Positions 17,815 through 32,807 are shown, counted from the first letter of the stretch. The stretch: DNA of 32,921 bases from Chloroflexota bacterium (GCA_009840945.1 VXMU01000134.1:931-33851); one strand, 5' to 3'. Made by a program: numbers and translations. Notes: a model not told the origin generated them from the sequence alone.

Positions 17815-18177
17815 CTAGTGGAGGTCGAGGCGCTCCATCTCGTCCTCGTCGAAGCCGAAGTGGTGGGCGATCTCGTGAAGGACGGTGCGCCGCACCTCCT
17901 CCGGGATGACGCGAGGGTGGAACGCGCGCTCCAGCGGCCCCTGGTAGATCGCGATCCGGTCCGGCAGCGTCATGTGGTACTCGCTGCGGTCGATCAGCGG
18001 CGTGCCGATGTAGAGCCCGAACAGCTCCGTGCCGCGCGGGATACCCGCGTCGTCGAGGTCCTCAGGGGTGGGCTCGCGCTCGACCACGATCGCGACGTTG
18101 TCGAGGTAGCCGTCGATCTCGGGTGGGAGCGAGTTCAGCGCCTGCTGGACCAGGCGGCGGAAGCGGTCCCGATGCAT
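17815..18177 (-). CDS. Zincin-like metallopeptidase family protein
   Basis: The 120-residue protein matches the small bacterial metallopeptidase family with a minimal zincin fold (Pfam PF06262 type). The zinc motif is HEIAHHFGFDEDE, with His101, Glu102 and His105 and a downstream Asp as the likely third ligand. Preceding family features are the N-terminal helix FRRLVQQALNSLPPE and GLYIGTPL, then PDRIAIYQGPLER. Peptidase activity of the family is inferred from the motif and is not firmly shown. The ATG follows the upstream gene by 17 bases on the same strand, so the two are likely co-transcribed. It converges on the kinase-aldolase gene across the repeat block. Confidence 0.92.
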   Translation of the reverse strand: MHRDRFRRLVQQALNSLPPEIDGYLDNVAIVVEREPTPEDLDDAGIPRGTELFGLYIGTPLIDRSEYHMTLPDRIAIYQGPLERAFHPRVIPEEVRRTVLHEIAHHFGFDEDEMERLDLH

Positions 18178-18194
18178 CGACGTCGGCAGGCGGC

Positions 18195-18650
18195 TCAGCC
18201 GCCGCGCCGGCCGCGCGTCTCGGCCGGCCAGATCGTATGGTAGCCCTCGCCCTCGATCGCGCGCTTCGTCTCCTCGCGTTCGATCTCCAGCAGGCGCTCG
18301 TACGTCTCGTTCAGGCTGCCGATGGTGTCGAACGCGTCCATGTCGGCGAGCCGGTTCCGCACGGTCTCGAGGACGCCGAGGCGCTCAAGCGAGGCGACGC
18401 GGAGCGGCCAGTTCACCACGTGGATGCGCTTCGGACGCGGGAACCCCGGCCGCTCGCGCTCGATGGTGCGCAGGCGCTCGGCGAACGAGTCGACGGGGGG
18501 CAGCAACGCAACGCCCGGCCCCGTGCCCTCGCGCGTGCGGAAGTCGAGCAGGAGCCGCTCCGCCACGGGCGTGAACCGCAGCAGCAGGTGCTCGACGGAC
18601 TGGAGCGACGTCCGCAGCCCGTCCACGTCGATGTTCTGCGAGCCGTCCAT
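18195..18650 (-). CDS. Conserved-type protein of unknown function
   Basis: The 151-residue product is not recognised. It looks soluble and largely helical, with SVEHLLLRFTPVAERLLLDFR, DSFAERLRTIERERPG, a short PKRIHVVNWPLRVASLERLGVLETVRNRLADMDAF stretch, and a C-terminal coiled-coil-like helix (NETYERLLEIEREETKRAIEGEG). The regular charge pattern and standard codon use support a real gene. On the minus strand TAGACT at 18657-18662 lies 6 bases before the ATG with no ribosome-binding site between, so the message may be leaderless. It precedes the metallopeptidase gene and could be its partner. Confidence 0.75.
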   Translation of the reverse strand: MDGSQNIDVDGLRTSLQSVEHLLLRFTPVAERLLLDFRTREGTGPGVALLPPVDSFAERLRTIERERPGFPRPKRIHVVNWPLRVASLERLGVLETVRNRLADMDAFDTIGSLNETYERLLEIEREETKRAIEGEGYHTIWPAETRGRRGG

Positions 18651-18656
18651 GGCGCG

Positions 18657-18662
18657 AGTCTA
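18657..18662 (-). promoter_or_regulatory. Candidate -10 box for leaderless start of the 18650 gene
   Basis: TAGACT on the minus strand ends 6 bases before the ATG, so transcription would begin essentially at the start codon. It shares the short divergent region with the promoter of the lipoprotein gene at 18734. Confidence 0.5.
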
Positions 18663-18697
18663 CACCTCGCGGGCCGCCCGCCACGCCACGGGGGCGT

Positions 18698-18727
18698 TTG
18701 ACCCGGCTTAGCCCCCGTCCGGACAAT
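18698..18727 (+). promoter_or_regulatory. Predicted sigma70-type promoter giving a leaderless message
   Basis: TTGACC (18698-18703) and GACAAT (18722-18727) are separated by 18 bases. The GTG start codon begins 7 bases after the -10 box, where transcription itself should start. The TTG at 18698 would be an upstream start of the reading frame, but it is better read as part of the -35 box. Confidence 0.65.
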
Positions 18728-18733
18728 CGTGAC

Positions 18734-19885
18734 GTGGAGCACACGCGCTCGGCGAGGAGGCTGCGGCGCGCCGCCCGCGCGGCGGCGGCGCTGGCGCTCG
18801 TGCTCGTCACGGTGGCGGCGTCTGGGTGTCGCGAGGAGCTCATCCAGGAGCCCGGCTTCGAGCCGACGCCCCAGACGTACAGCGGGACCCCGCGTCCGTT
18901 CCTCCTCGGCTTCTCCTCCGTCCCCGCCGAGCTCACGCAGGAGTCGTACCGCGACGCGCTGGACCTCGCCGCGCACTACGGGGAGGTCCTGCTCATCCAG
19001 CGCGCCCCCGAGTGGGCCGAGTTCCTCCCCGGCGTCGAGCCCTCGGAGCGGCTCGACGAGGTCACCCTGCGCGAGCGCGTCGCCGTCGAGGAGCGCGCGC
19101 TGCGCCTCTTCTACGCGCTCGACCCGTTCGACCCGCTGGACCGCGGCCGCCTCACCGGTCTCCCGGAGGGCTACGAGGGCGCGGACTTCTCGAACGCCGA
19201 CCTGCGCGCGGCGTTCGTCGCCGAAGCGCGCTACATCGCGACCAGCTACGAGCCCGCGTACCTCGCGCTCGGCGTCGAGATCAACGCCACCTTCGAACGC
19301 TCGCCCGCGCAGTACCAGGCGTTCCTCGCCGCGTACTGGGAGGCGTACCGCGCGGTGAAGACGGTGAGCCCGAAGACCCTGGTGTTCGCGACCTTCCAGT
19401 ACGAGCAGCTGCTGGGTGTGGTGCCGTGGGAGCCGCCCAGGCAGCCGCGATGGGAGCTGCTCGATGACTTCGCGGCGCGACTCGACGTCTTCGCCGTGGC
19501 CACGTTCCCCTCGGTCGCGTTCGAGGTCGCGAACGACCTGCCGCCGCTCTACTACCACCAGATCCGCGACCACACGCAGCTGCCGATCGCGTTCGCAGCC
19601 GTGGGCTTCGCGTCGGCGCCGTCGCCGGACGGCGTGCACTCCTCGACGCCGCCGGAGCAGCGCCGCTACCTGCAGCGCCTCTTCACGGACGCCGACACCC
19701 TCACCGCCGCCTTCGTCGTCTGGTTCGCCGGCCGCGACCCGGCCTTCGTCGACGGCTCCGACCTCGATCTCCTGTCGAGCGTCGGGCTGCGCGACGCCGG
19801 GGATAGGGAGAAGGAGGCGTGGACGGTGTGGGAGGAGACCGCGAGCCGGCCCGTCGAGACCGCGGGTGGTGCCGGCGGGCCGTAG
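18734..19885 (+). CDS. Lipoprotein with a possible glycosidase-like barrel domain
   Basis: The 383-residue product has an arginine-rich start, a long Ala/Leu/Val signal and a lipobox ending in ASGC, with Cys32 as the lipidation site. The mature part begins near PFLLGFSS and alternates strands and helices in a way that suggests a TIM barrel. Examples are LTQESYRDALDLAAHYGEVLLIQ, then YLALGVEINATFE with a strand-end Glu, then FLAAYWEAYRAVKTVSPKTLVFATFQYE, LDVFAVATFPS and LPIAFAAVGFAS. The ALGVEIN and FATFQYE segments recall glycoside hydrolase active-site strands. No family can be named with certainty and the substrate is unknown. The GTG start is chosen from the promoter position. It converges on the dCTP deaminase gene with a 3-base gap. 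Confidence 0.8.
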   Translation: MEHTRSARRLRRAARAAAALALVLVTVAASGCREELIQEPGFEPTPQTYSGTPRPFLLGFSSVPAELTQESYRDALDLAAHYGEVLLIQRAPEWAEFLPGVEPSERLDEVTLRERVAVEERALRLFYALDPFDPLDRGRLTGLPEGYEGADFSNADLRAAFVAEARYIATSYEPAYLALGVEINATFERSPAQYQAFLAAYWEAYRAVKTVSPKTLVFATFQYEQLLGVVPWEPPRQPRWELLDDFAARLDVFAVATFPSVAFEVANDLPPLYYHQIRDHTQLPIAFAAVGFASAPSPDGVHSSTPPEQRRYLQRLFTDADTLTAAFVVWFAGRDPAFVDGSDLDLLSSVGLRDAGDREKEAWTVWEETASRPVETAGGAGGP

Positions 19886-19888
19886 TGG

Positions 19889-20491
19889 CTATGTCGAGCC
19901 GGAGGGGTCGGCCTGTCCCGCGAACCGGCTTGGCGGTCCCGCGGGGACACCATGCACCAGTTCGAGGATCAGCTGACAGATCGCCATCCCGCGCCGGAGG
20001 ATGATCGGGGACGGGCCGAGGTTCATGATCTCGAGGGTGATATGGCCCTCGAACCCCGCATGAATCGTCGGAGCGGTGAAGTGCACCAACAGTCCGAAGC
20101 GTGCGAGTGAACTCTTCCCTTCGACTCGAGCGGCCAGCCATCCGTTCTCGCGCACGCCCTCGGCAATTTCGTGCGGGAGCGGAAGCTTGACTCGCTCGTG
20201 CGTCACGCCGAGCACGAGGCGATGCGGCTCCAGCACGAATCCTTCGGCCGGTATCTCCTGCAACGCGTACAGCGCGTTCAGCGTGGCCAAGGTGTCGCCG
20301 CCTCCGGGATCCACACCGATTGCCAGGCCCGATCTCGGGACACGCAGGCGCGAACCCAGAGTGAGATCGACGGCAGATCGCCCATAGGGGCTGGATTCGC
20401 CGAGCGTGGGATTCCGAGGGAGGGGTTCCGGCTCGATCTGGAGCCGTCCCTCGTCCAGCGCCTGCTGGATGGAGGTGTTGCTGAGAATCAT
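19889..20491 (-). CDS. dcd: dCTP deaminase (Dcd/dUTPase superfamily)
   Basis: The 200-residue protein begins MILSNTSIQQALDEGRLQIEP, the typical Dcd N-terminus. It contains GRSAVDLTLGSRLRV, EGKSSLARFGLLVHFTAPTIHAGFEGHITLEIMNLG and GMAICQLILE. Glu154 in TLE corresponds to the catalytic Glu of E. coli Dcd, and Ser127/Ser128/Arg131 to its SSLAR phosphate-binding loop; Lys126 stands where Arg is common. The enzyme deaminates dCTP to dUTP for thymidylate synthesis, or in some members also hydrolyses dUTP. Its start overlaps the stop of the 91-aa gene by four bases. The pair is less GC-rich than its neighbours and could be acquired. A dCTP-depleting defence role, known for some Dcd enzymes, cannot be excluded. 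Confidence 0.93.
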   Translation of the reverse strand: MILSNTSIQQALDEGRLQIEPEPLPRNPTLGESSPYGRSAVDLTLGSRLRVPRSGLAIGVDPGGGDTLATLNALYALQEIPAEGFVLEPHRLVLGVTHERVKLPLPHEIAEGVRENGWLAARVEGKSSLARFGLLVHFTAPTIHAGFEGHITLEIMNLGPSPIILRRGMAICQLILELVHGVPAGPPSRFAGQADPSGST

Positions 20492-20763
20492 CCTGCGGTC
20501 GCGAGCGGCTCCAGAAGATCGGGGACTACGGCTACGTCACGAGTGGCTCCGTACACGTCGCCGGGGATTTCGGCGACGACGTATCCTTCCCCTTCCGCCA
20601 GGACCCGGACCCGAAGCGATTCACGCCCCCGGCTGTCACGGTGCAGCAGCGACCGTGACGCGAGGGTCGTGATGACGCGGCCACGCACGTCCTTGAACGT
20701 CACCGCGGCCTCGGTGTCGAACTGGCCGTCGGCCACCTCGCCACGCAACAGGTAGTCTTGCAT
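20488..20763 (-). CDS. 91-aa protein coupled to dCTP deaminase, function unknown
   Basis: The product is not recognised. It appears to be a small beta-rich protein: YLLRGEVADGQFDTEAAVTFKDVRGRVITTLASRSLLHRD, then ESLRVRVLAEGEGYVVAEIPG, then RDVAVVPDLLEPL. There is no signal or membrane helix. AGGGGAG lies 4 bases before the ATG. Its stop overlaps the dcd start (ATGA), so the two are translated together, and it is the first gene after a good minus-strand promoter. A regulatory or accessory role for the deaminase is inference from position only. Confidence 0.75.
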   Translation of the reverse strand: MQDYLLRGEVADGQFDTEAAVTFKDVRGRVITTLASRSLLHRDSRGRESLRVRVLAEGEGYVVAEIPGDVYGATRDVAVVPDLLEPLATAG

Positions 20764-20804
20764 CGAACTCCCCTTCGTACGGGAGGGCGGTGGTGGAAGA
20801 GATT

Positions 20805-20833
20805 AGTTTAGAGAACAGGTGTACGACTGTCGA
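20805..20833 (-). promoter_or_regulatory. Predicted promoter of the 91-aa/dcd operon
   Basis: On the minus strand TCGACA (20828-20833) and TAAACT (20805-20810) are 17 bases apart, close to sigma70 consensus. A start near 20798 gives a leader of about 35 bases carrying AGGGGAG. It is divergent from the rpoB promoter, 45 bases away. Confidence 0.65.
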
Positions 20834-20877
20834 GGGCGCTCAATGGTGGCTGACCTGCACGGAACGTGGACAATCCG

Positions 20878-20906
20878 TTGACAGGTCGAGGGTTCCTCGA
20901 TACGCT
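20878..20906 (+). promoter_or_regulatory. Predicted promoter of rpoBC
   Basis: A perfect -35 box TTGACA (20878-20883) is followed after exactly 17 bases by TACGCT (20901-20906). Transcription would start near 20913 and give a leader of about 200 bases. TAACAT at 20929-20934 is a weaker second -10 candidate. Confidence 0.75.
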
Positions 20907-20912
20907 CGCTTT

Positions 20913-21113
20913 TCTGTGCGCGATCCGGTAACATACCTCAAGCGTTGGGCGCGGCGAACTTCTTGGGCGATGACACATCACGCAGCACCGGCTGGGAACC
21001 GGCGCTGCTTAGCTGTGTCGCAACACTCCCCCACTGCCCAGCCAAGGCTCTCATAGAGAAACCGAAGCGCAACGCTGCACGGTCGACCGTGACGAATGCG
21101 AAGGAGCCGCTAC
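20913..21113 (+). other. Long 5' leader of rpoB with a strong hairpin
   Basis: About 200 bases without a gene separate the predicted start site from rpoB. A stem of ten pairs with one mismatch (20982-20991 with 20999-21008, loop CTGGGAA) stands out. It has no T tract, so it is not an ordinary terminator. It may be a processing, stability or control element. The ribosome-binding site AAGGAG lies at 21101-21106. Confidence 0.5.
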
Positions 21114-29250
<8,137 letters not shown>

Positions 29251-29285
29251 CAACGGCCGCGGGCAGCGCCCGCGCGTCCACGCAA

Positions 29286-29323
29286 GCACAAGGGGAGCCC
29301 TTCGGGGCTCCCCTTCGTTGTGC
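29286..29323 (+). terminator. Rho-independent-like terminator after rpoC
   Basis: A 9-bp GC-rich stem (GGGGAGCCC / GGGCTCCCC) with a stable TTCG loop is extended by an outer GCACAA/TTGTGC pairing. It begins 36 bases after the rpoC stop. The T tract is short (TTCGTT), as is common in high-GC genomes. It may also serve the convergent minus-strand operon. Confidence 0.8.
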
Positions 29324-29354
29324 GCTCGCCCCGGCTTCGGGGGCGCGCCGCGGC

Positions 29355-29738
29355 TCAGCCGCTGAGCAGTTTCCGCAGCATCCTCGCGACGATGATCGTC
29401 GCGGCCGTCGCCGACGCGATCGCGGCGAGCGTGATGGCCGTCTCGTCGCGCACGGGGTGTACCTGCACACCGTCCGGCGAGGCGTGGATCACGGCCACGG
29501 CGCGCGCGCGGCCGCGTCCACCGCCACCGCCGCCCCCTCGGCCGTCCTCGCTCGCCGCGTCGTCGCCCGCGAAGCCGTATCCGAAGCCGACCCCGTACAC
29601 GACCTCGGCCACCGGGATCACGACGTGGTCGCCGACGGTGTGCGCCTCGCCGAAACATGCCGATGCCGTCACCCGCTCCGGGATCGAGGCGAGCCCGTCC
29701 ATCCCCTCGGCGCGGACGTCCGGTGGCCCGGCGCTCAC
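29355..29738 (-). CDS. GerW/YtfJ-like protein
   Basis: The 127-residue product resembles the GerW (YtfJ, PF09579) family. It has ASACFGEAHTVGDHVVIPVAEVVYGVGFGYGFAG, a Gly-rich loop and VAVIHASPDGVQVHPV, followed by a C-terminal hydrophobic helix (AITLAAIASATAATIIVARML). In Bacillus the family member is needed for spore germination, but relatives occur in bacteria that do not sporulate, and nothing else here points to sporulation. The added C-terminal helix suggests membrane anchoring. GTG at 29738 is preferred because it overlaps the previous stop by four bases (GTGA) and GAGGG precedes it; ATG at 29756 is the alternative. It is the last gene of the ABC transporter operon. Confidence 0.85.
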   Translation of the reverse strand: MSAGPPDVRAEGMDGLASIPERVTASACFGEAHTVGDHVVIPVAEVVYGVGFGYGFAGDDAASEDGRGGGGGGGRGRARAVAVIHASPDGVQVHPVRDETAITLAAIASATAATIIVARMLRKLLSG

Positions 29739-30064
29739 GATGCCCTCGCGCGCCATAGGCCGACGACCCCCAGCGCGGTGGCGGTGACCGCCCAGCAGAC
29801 GGCGATGCGCCGCAGCATTGTGAGCCGCGGATCGGGAGTCGCCGGAATCGGTACGTCGTAGCGGCTGTCGCCCACAGCGGTGACCTCGACGGCGACGGGC
29901 CGCAGCCGGCCGCCGTACAGTCGCAGGCCGCGACGCGCGCCGAGCGCGATGCGCAGCACGTGCCGCTCGACGCGGCCGCGGAGGACGCGCCCGGCGTGCT
30001 CGCCGATGTCTGCGCGGGTCACCTCGGTGGTGTAGAACAGCCCGGCGCCGCGGTACTCAGGCAT
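29735..30064 (-). CDS. Small membrane-anchored protein of unknown function
   Basis: The 109-residue product has a soluble basic N-terminal part (TTEVTRADIGEHAGRVLRGRVERHVLRIALGARRGLRLYGG...VAVEVTAVGD) that looks like a small beta domain. A single C-terminal membrane helix (about residues 85-104, IAVCWAVTATALGVVGLW) follows. It is not recognised as a family. The ATG overlaps the permease stop by four bases (ATGA) and its stop overlaps the GerW-like start by four bases, so it is tightly built into the operon. The longer frame that reads through the permease region is a shadow. Confidence 0.8.
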   Translation of the reverse strand: MPEYRGAGLFYTTEVTRADIGEHAGRVLRGRVERHVLRIALGARRGLRLYGGRLRPVAVEVTAVGDSRYDVPIPATPDPRLTMLRRIAVCWAVTATALGVVGLWRARAS

Positions 30065-30783
30065 CAGAGGTCGCGGCGCTCGAACACCCAGACGCCGGAG
30101 ACGATGGCGGCCAGGCTGAGCGCGGCGAAGACGACCAGCACGCGCAGCTGGTCGGCGAACGGCGTGTCGCCCCGGAACGTCTCGGGGAGCCCGCCGATCA
30201 CCGCGGTCGTGCTCATCCACTTGAGCCCGAGGAACTGCAGCACCGCCCCCGACACCGCGACCGTGAGCAGCGCGGCGACCACCGCGAACTGCGAGTTGCG
30301 GAACACCGTCGACAGCGCGATCCCGAACGACGTGAGGAACACGAACAGCACCCCCACGAGCACCACGCCGCTCATCACACCGCTCATCGTCGTGTCGTTC
30401 GAGATCGCGTAGCGGTCGATGAGGTACGCGAAGGGGATGACGACGGAGAAGTAGATCGTCATGAAGACCACCAGGCGGCTGGTGATCTTCGCCCAGATGT
30501 ACTCGCTGCGCGTGACCGACTTCGAGAGGACGGAGTCGGCGATCGTGCTCGCCTCGCCGCTCACGGCGGTCCCGGCGAGCACGGAGATCACGATCCACGA
30601 GAGCGGCGCGAGCACCGCCGCGACGTAGGCCGCGAGGGTCTCCGAGGCCAACTCGTCCTCGCGAGCGGCCACCACCACCAGGAATGCGGCCGGAGCCGCC
30701 AGCAGGACGACCCAGCCGCGCAGGAGCCAGGAGCTGATCAACTGCTCCAGGTCACGGCGTACCAGAGTGAAGTACGCCTCCAT
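30064..30783 (-). CDS. ABC-2 type transporter permease
   Basis: The 239-residue protein has about six membrane helices: WLLRGWVVLLAAPAAFLVVVAA, TLAAYVAAVLAPLSWIVISVLAG, LVVFMTIYFSVVIPFAYLID, VLVGVLFVFLTSFGIALSTVF, FAVVAALLTVAVSGAVLQFLG and VLVVFAALSLAAIVSGVWVFERRDL. The ISSWLLRGW and AVSGEASTIADSVLSKSVTRSEYIWAK segments are typical of ABC-2 membrane components, with TRSEYIWAK as the coupling region. With the upstream ATPase it likely forms an exporter. The cargo is unknown. The start MEAYFTLVRRDL is chosen because it begins the conserved cytoplasmic helix and GGAGGC precedes it. It overlaps the ATPase gene end by 32 bases. Confidence 0.93.
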   Translation of the reverse strand: MEAYFTLVRRDLEQLISSWLLRGWVVLLAAPAAFLVVVAAREDELASETLAAYVAAVLAPLSWIVISVLAGTAVSGEASTIADSVLSKSVTRSEYIWAKITSRLVVFMTIYFSVVIPFAYLIDRYAISNDTTMSGVMSGVVLVGVLFVFLTSFGIALSTVFRNSQFAVVAALLTVAVSGAVLQFLGLKWMSTTAVIGGLPETFRGDTPFADQLRVLVVFAALSLAAIVSGVWVFERRDL

Positions 30784-31951
30784 CCGCTGCCTCCGCTTCC
30801 GTATCGCCGTCCCCGCCCGCGTGCGCGGACTCCTCGTGACCGTCGGCGTCGAGGTCTGCGTCCACGTTCGCGGCATCGATGCCGTCGCGCTCGTGGTCCG
30901 GGGCGGGGATCGCCTCGGTGATCACGTCGGCGGTAGCGCCATTGCTGCCGGGCGGGAGGGCGAGCTTCTGCGCCGTGGTCCAGGCCGACGCCCGCACGAA
31001 GCTGTGCGCGCGGTCCTCCTCGAGGCGTCGGAGGAAGGCCTCCTCGATCTCGTAGGCGCCGGTGTTGAGGTGCAGCAGCTCCACGCCCGTGCGGTCGACC
31101 AGGTCGAGCACGCGCTGGACGTATGTCGGGATCGGCTCGGCGCCGAGGAAGCTGATGCGGAACTCCGAGCCGATGCGCTCGAAGCGGATCGCGCCGAACG
31201 GGTCCAGCTCCGGGAGCTGCTGCTCGAAGTGCCGGATGTTGCCCTCGACCTCCAGCGACAGCGTGCGCTGCCGGACGAGCCGCCGCATCTCGGCCATGGG
31301 GCCCTGATGGATGATCCGGCCGTCGGTGATGATGCCGATGTCCGTACACACCCGCTCCACGTCGCCGAGGATGTGGGTCGCGATGATGATCGTGCGGTCG
31401 TTGCCGGAGAGCTCCCGGATCAGCTCGATCGTCTGCCGCCGGCCGGCGGGGTCGAGACCCGAGGTCGGCTCGTCGAAGATCAGCAGCTCCGGGTCGTTCA
31501 TCAGCGCGGCGGCGATGCCGAGCCGCGTGACCATGCCCGTCGAGAGCTCGTCGATGCGCTGTGAGCCCGCCGAGGTAAGGTCGACCGCCTGCAACAGCGT
31601 CGTGAGGCGGATCATGACCTCGCCGCGGTCCATGCCGAGCAGCTTGCCGACGAACTGGAGGTACGAGATCGGCGTCATGTCGCGCGGCAGCGAGGGGTTC
31701 GTCGGGAGGAACCCGATCCGGCGCCGCAGGTCCGCGCGCTGGGGCGTCATCGACTCCCCGAAGACGCGAACGTCGCCGGCGGTGGGGCGCTGGAGGCCGA
31801 GCATGATGCGGAAGATGGTGGACTTGCCCGCGCCGTTGGGGCCGACGAGCCCGTACACCATGCCCTTGTCGACCGTGAGGTCGAGCGCGTTCAGCGCGAT
31901 GTAACGGTTGTGGTAGACCTTCGTGAGGTCCACCGCCTCGACGACACGCAT
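30752..31951 (-). CDS. ABC transporter ATP-binding protein
   Basis: The 399-residue protein powers the ABC-2 exporter. The ATPase domain (1-230) has Walker A GPNGAGKST, Q-loop region IGFLPTNPSLPRD, signature LSTGM (usual LSGGQ), Walker B LLIFDEPTSGLD and switch His in ATHILGDVERV. LPTNP in place of a Q-loop Gln and the LSTGM signature are departures from the textbook motifs but are seen in this ABC-2 group. Residues 230-310 form a mixed accessory domain (LSLEVEGNIRHFEQQLP...LLHLNTGAYEIEEAFLRRL). The last 80 residues are Ala/Asp/Glu-rich and disordered. ATG at 31951 is preferred to GTG at 31963 from alignment to family starts. TACAAT (minus strand, 32026-32031) is a likely -10 box. Confidence 0.95.
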   Translation of the reverse strand: MRVVEAVDLTKVYHNRYIALNALDLTVDKGMVYGLVGPNGAGKSTIFRIMLGLQRPTAGDVRVFGESMTPQRADLRRRIGFLPTNPSLPRDMTPISYLQFVGKLLGMDRGEVMIRLTTLLQAVDLTSAGSQRIDELSTGMVTRLGIAAALMNDPELLIFDEPTSGLDPAGRRQTIELIRELSGNDRTIIIATHILGDVERVCTDIGIITDGRIIHQGPMAEMRRLVRQRTLSLEVEGNIRHFEQQLPELDPFGAIRFERIGSEFRISFLGAEPIPTYVQRVLDLVDRTGVELLHLNTGAYEIEEAFLRRLEEDRAHSFVRASAWTTAQKLALPPGSNGATADVITEAIPAPDHERDGIDAANVDADLDADGHEESAHAGGDGDTEAEAADGGVLHSGTP

Positions 31952-32025
31952 ACGAGGCCGCACTCCCTCAAAGGAACCGGCTGCTCGTGGCGATGTTCAC
32001 AGCGTCACGAGGTGAGAGTCGCCTG

Positions 32026-32031
32026 ATTGTA
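32026..32031 (-). promoter_or_regulatory. Candidate -10 box of the ABC transporter operon
   Basis: TACAAT on the minus strand lies about 75 bases before the ATPase start and would begin transcription near 32019, giving a leader of roughly 68 bases. A weak TTCGCG lies 18 bases upstream of it. The region is shared with the divergent regulator gene. Confidence 0.5.
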
Positions 32032-32108
32032 GCCAACGCCCCCCAGAGCCGCGAACGCACGGCCGAGGGCACCCGCAGCGCCCCTCGCCTATCGCGCGCC
32101 GGATTCCC

Positions 32109-32114
32109 TACACT
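32109..32114 (+). promoter_or_regulatory. Candidate -10 box for leaderless regulator start
   Basis: TACACT ends 6 bases before the GTG of the regulator gene, with only pyrimidine-rich sequence between and no ribosome-binding site. Transcription would begin at the start codon. The arrangement is nearly identical to that before proA. Confidence 0.55.
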
Positions 32115-32120
32115 GCACCC

Positions 32121-32801
32121 GTGCCGAAGGTACTGATGGTCAGCGATTCGCGCGCCTTCATCGACGCCGCCGAGGCGGCGTTCCGCGACGACGTCTACCA
32201 GCTGCGCTGCGAGCCGACGCTGGAGCGCGGACTGCTGGCCATGCGCGACGATCCGCCCCGGCTCTTCTGCGTCGACCTCAACATCGGCCTGACGATGGGC
32301 GGCTTCGCCGCGCTCATGCGCGACCCGCAGTTCGAGGCCGATACCTCGCTCCTCGCGATCGCGACGCCGATGCAGTTCCACCTCGTGGGCGCGGGCGTGC
32401 CGATCGGCGACGTGATCGTGCCGCCGTTCGATCCTGACGAGCTGCGCCTGCGCGCGGAGCGCATCCTTGGCTCGGCCGGGGAGGCGCCGGAGACCGGCCT
32501 GCTGCGCCGCGGCGAGCTGGCAATCGACCAGGACCGCTACACGGTGCGCCTCGGCGGCGAGGTGGTGGACCTCACGTACAAGGAGTACGAGCTGCTGCGC
32601 TTCCTCGCGCTCAACCCCGGCAAGGCGTTCACGCGCGAGATGCTGCTCAACCAGGTCTGGGGCTACGACTACTACGGCGGCTCGCGCACCGTCGACGTCC
32701 ACGTGCGCCGCATCCGCGCGAAGGTGGAGCAGCACGAGCCGTACATCGAGACGGTGCGGAACGTGGGGTACCGGTTCGTGGAGATGAACCCGCCGCTCTG
32801 A
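32121..32801 (+). CDS. OmpR/PhoB-type response regulator with degenerate receiver
   Basis: The 226-residue protein has a receiver-like domain (1-118) and a winged-helix DNA-binding domain (about 125-224). The second is canonical: DLTYKEYELLRFLALNPGKAFTREMLLNQVWGYDYYGGSRTVDVHVRRIRAKVE and YIETVRNVGYRF. The receiver keeps Asp52 in CVDLNIG, but the acidic pair is reduced to VSDS and the conserved Lys before PFDPDEL is Pro101 (VPPFDPDEL). It is therefore unlikely to be phosphorylated in the standard way. No histidine kinase gene adjoins it within the window. It diverges from the ABC transporter operon, which is a natural candidate target. The GTG start is supported by the -10 box 6 bases upstream. 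Confidence 0.93.
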   Translation: MPKVLMVSDSRAFIDAAEAAFRDDVYQLRCEPTLERGLLAMRDDPPRLFCVDLNIGLTMGGFAALMRDPQFEADTSLLAIATPMQFHLVGAGVPIGDVIVPPFDPDELRLRAERILGSAGEAPETGLLRRGELAIDQDRYTVRLGGEVVDLTYKEYELLRFLALNPGKAFTREMLLNQVWGYDYYGGSRTVDVHVRRIRAKVEQHEPYIETVRNVGYRFVEMNPPL

Positions 32802-32807
32802 TCCCGG

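Noticed and set aside
20913-21095. tRNA gene or small RNA in the rpoB leader
   Set aside because: The hairpin at 20982-21008 does not extend into a cloverleaf, and no TTCGA-type T arm or acceptor pairing was found.
29735-30598. A 287-residue frame covering part of the permease gene
   Set aside because: Only the last 109 codons, starting at the ATG that overlaps the permease stop, look like protein. The front part is a frame shadow of the permease.
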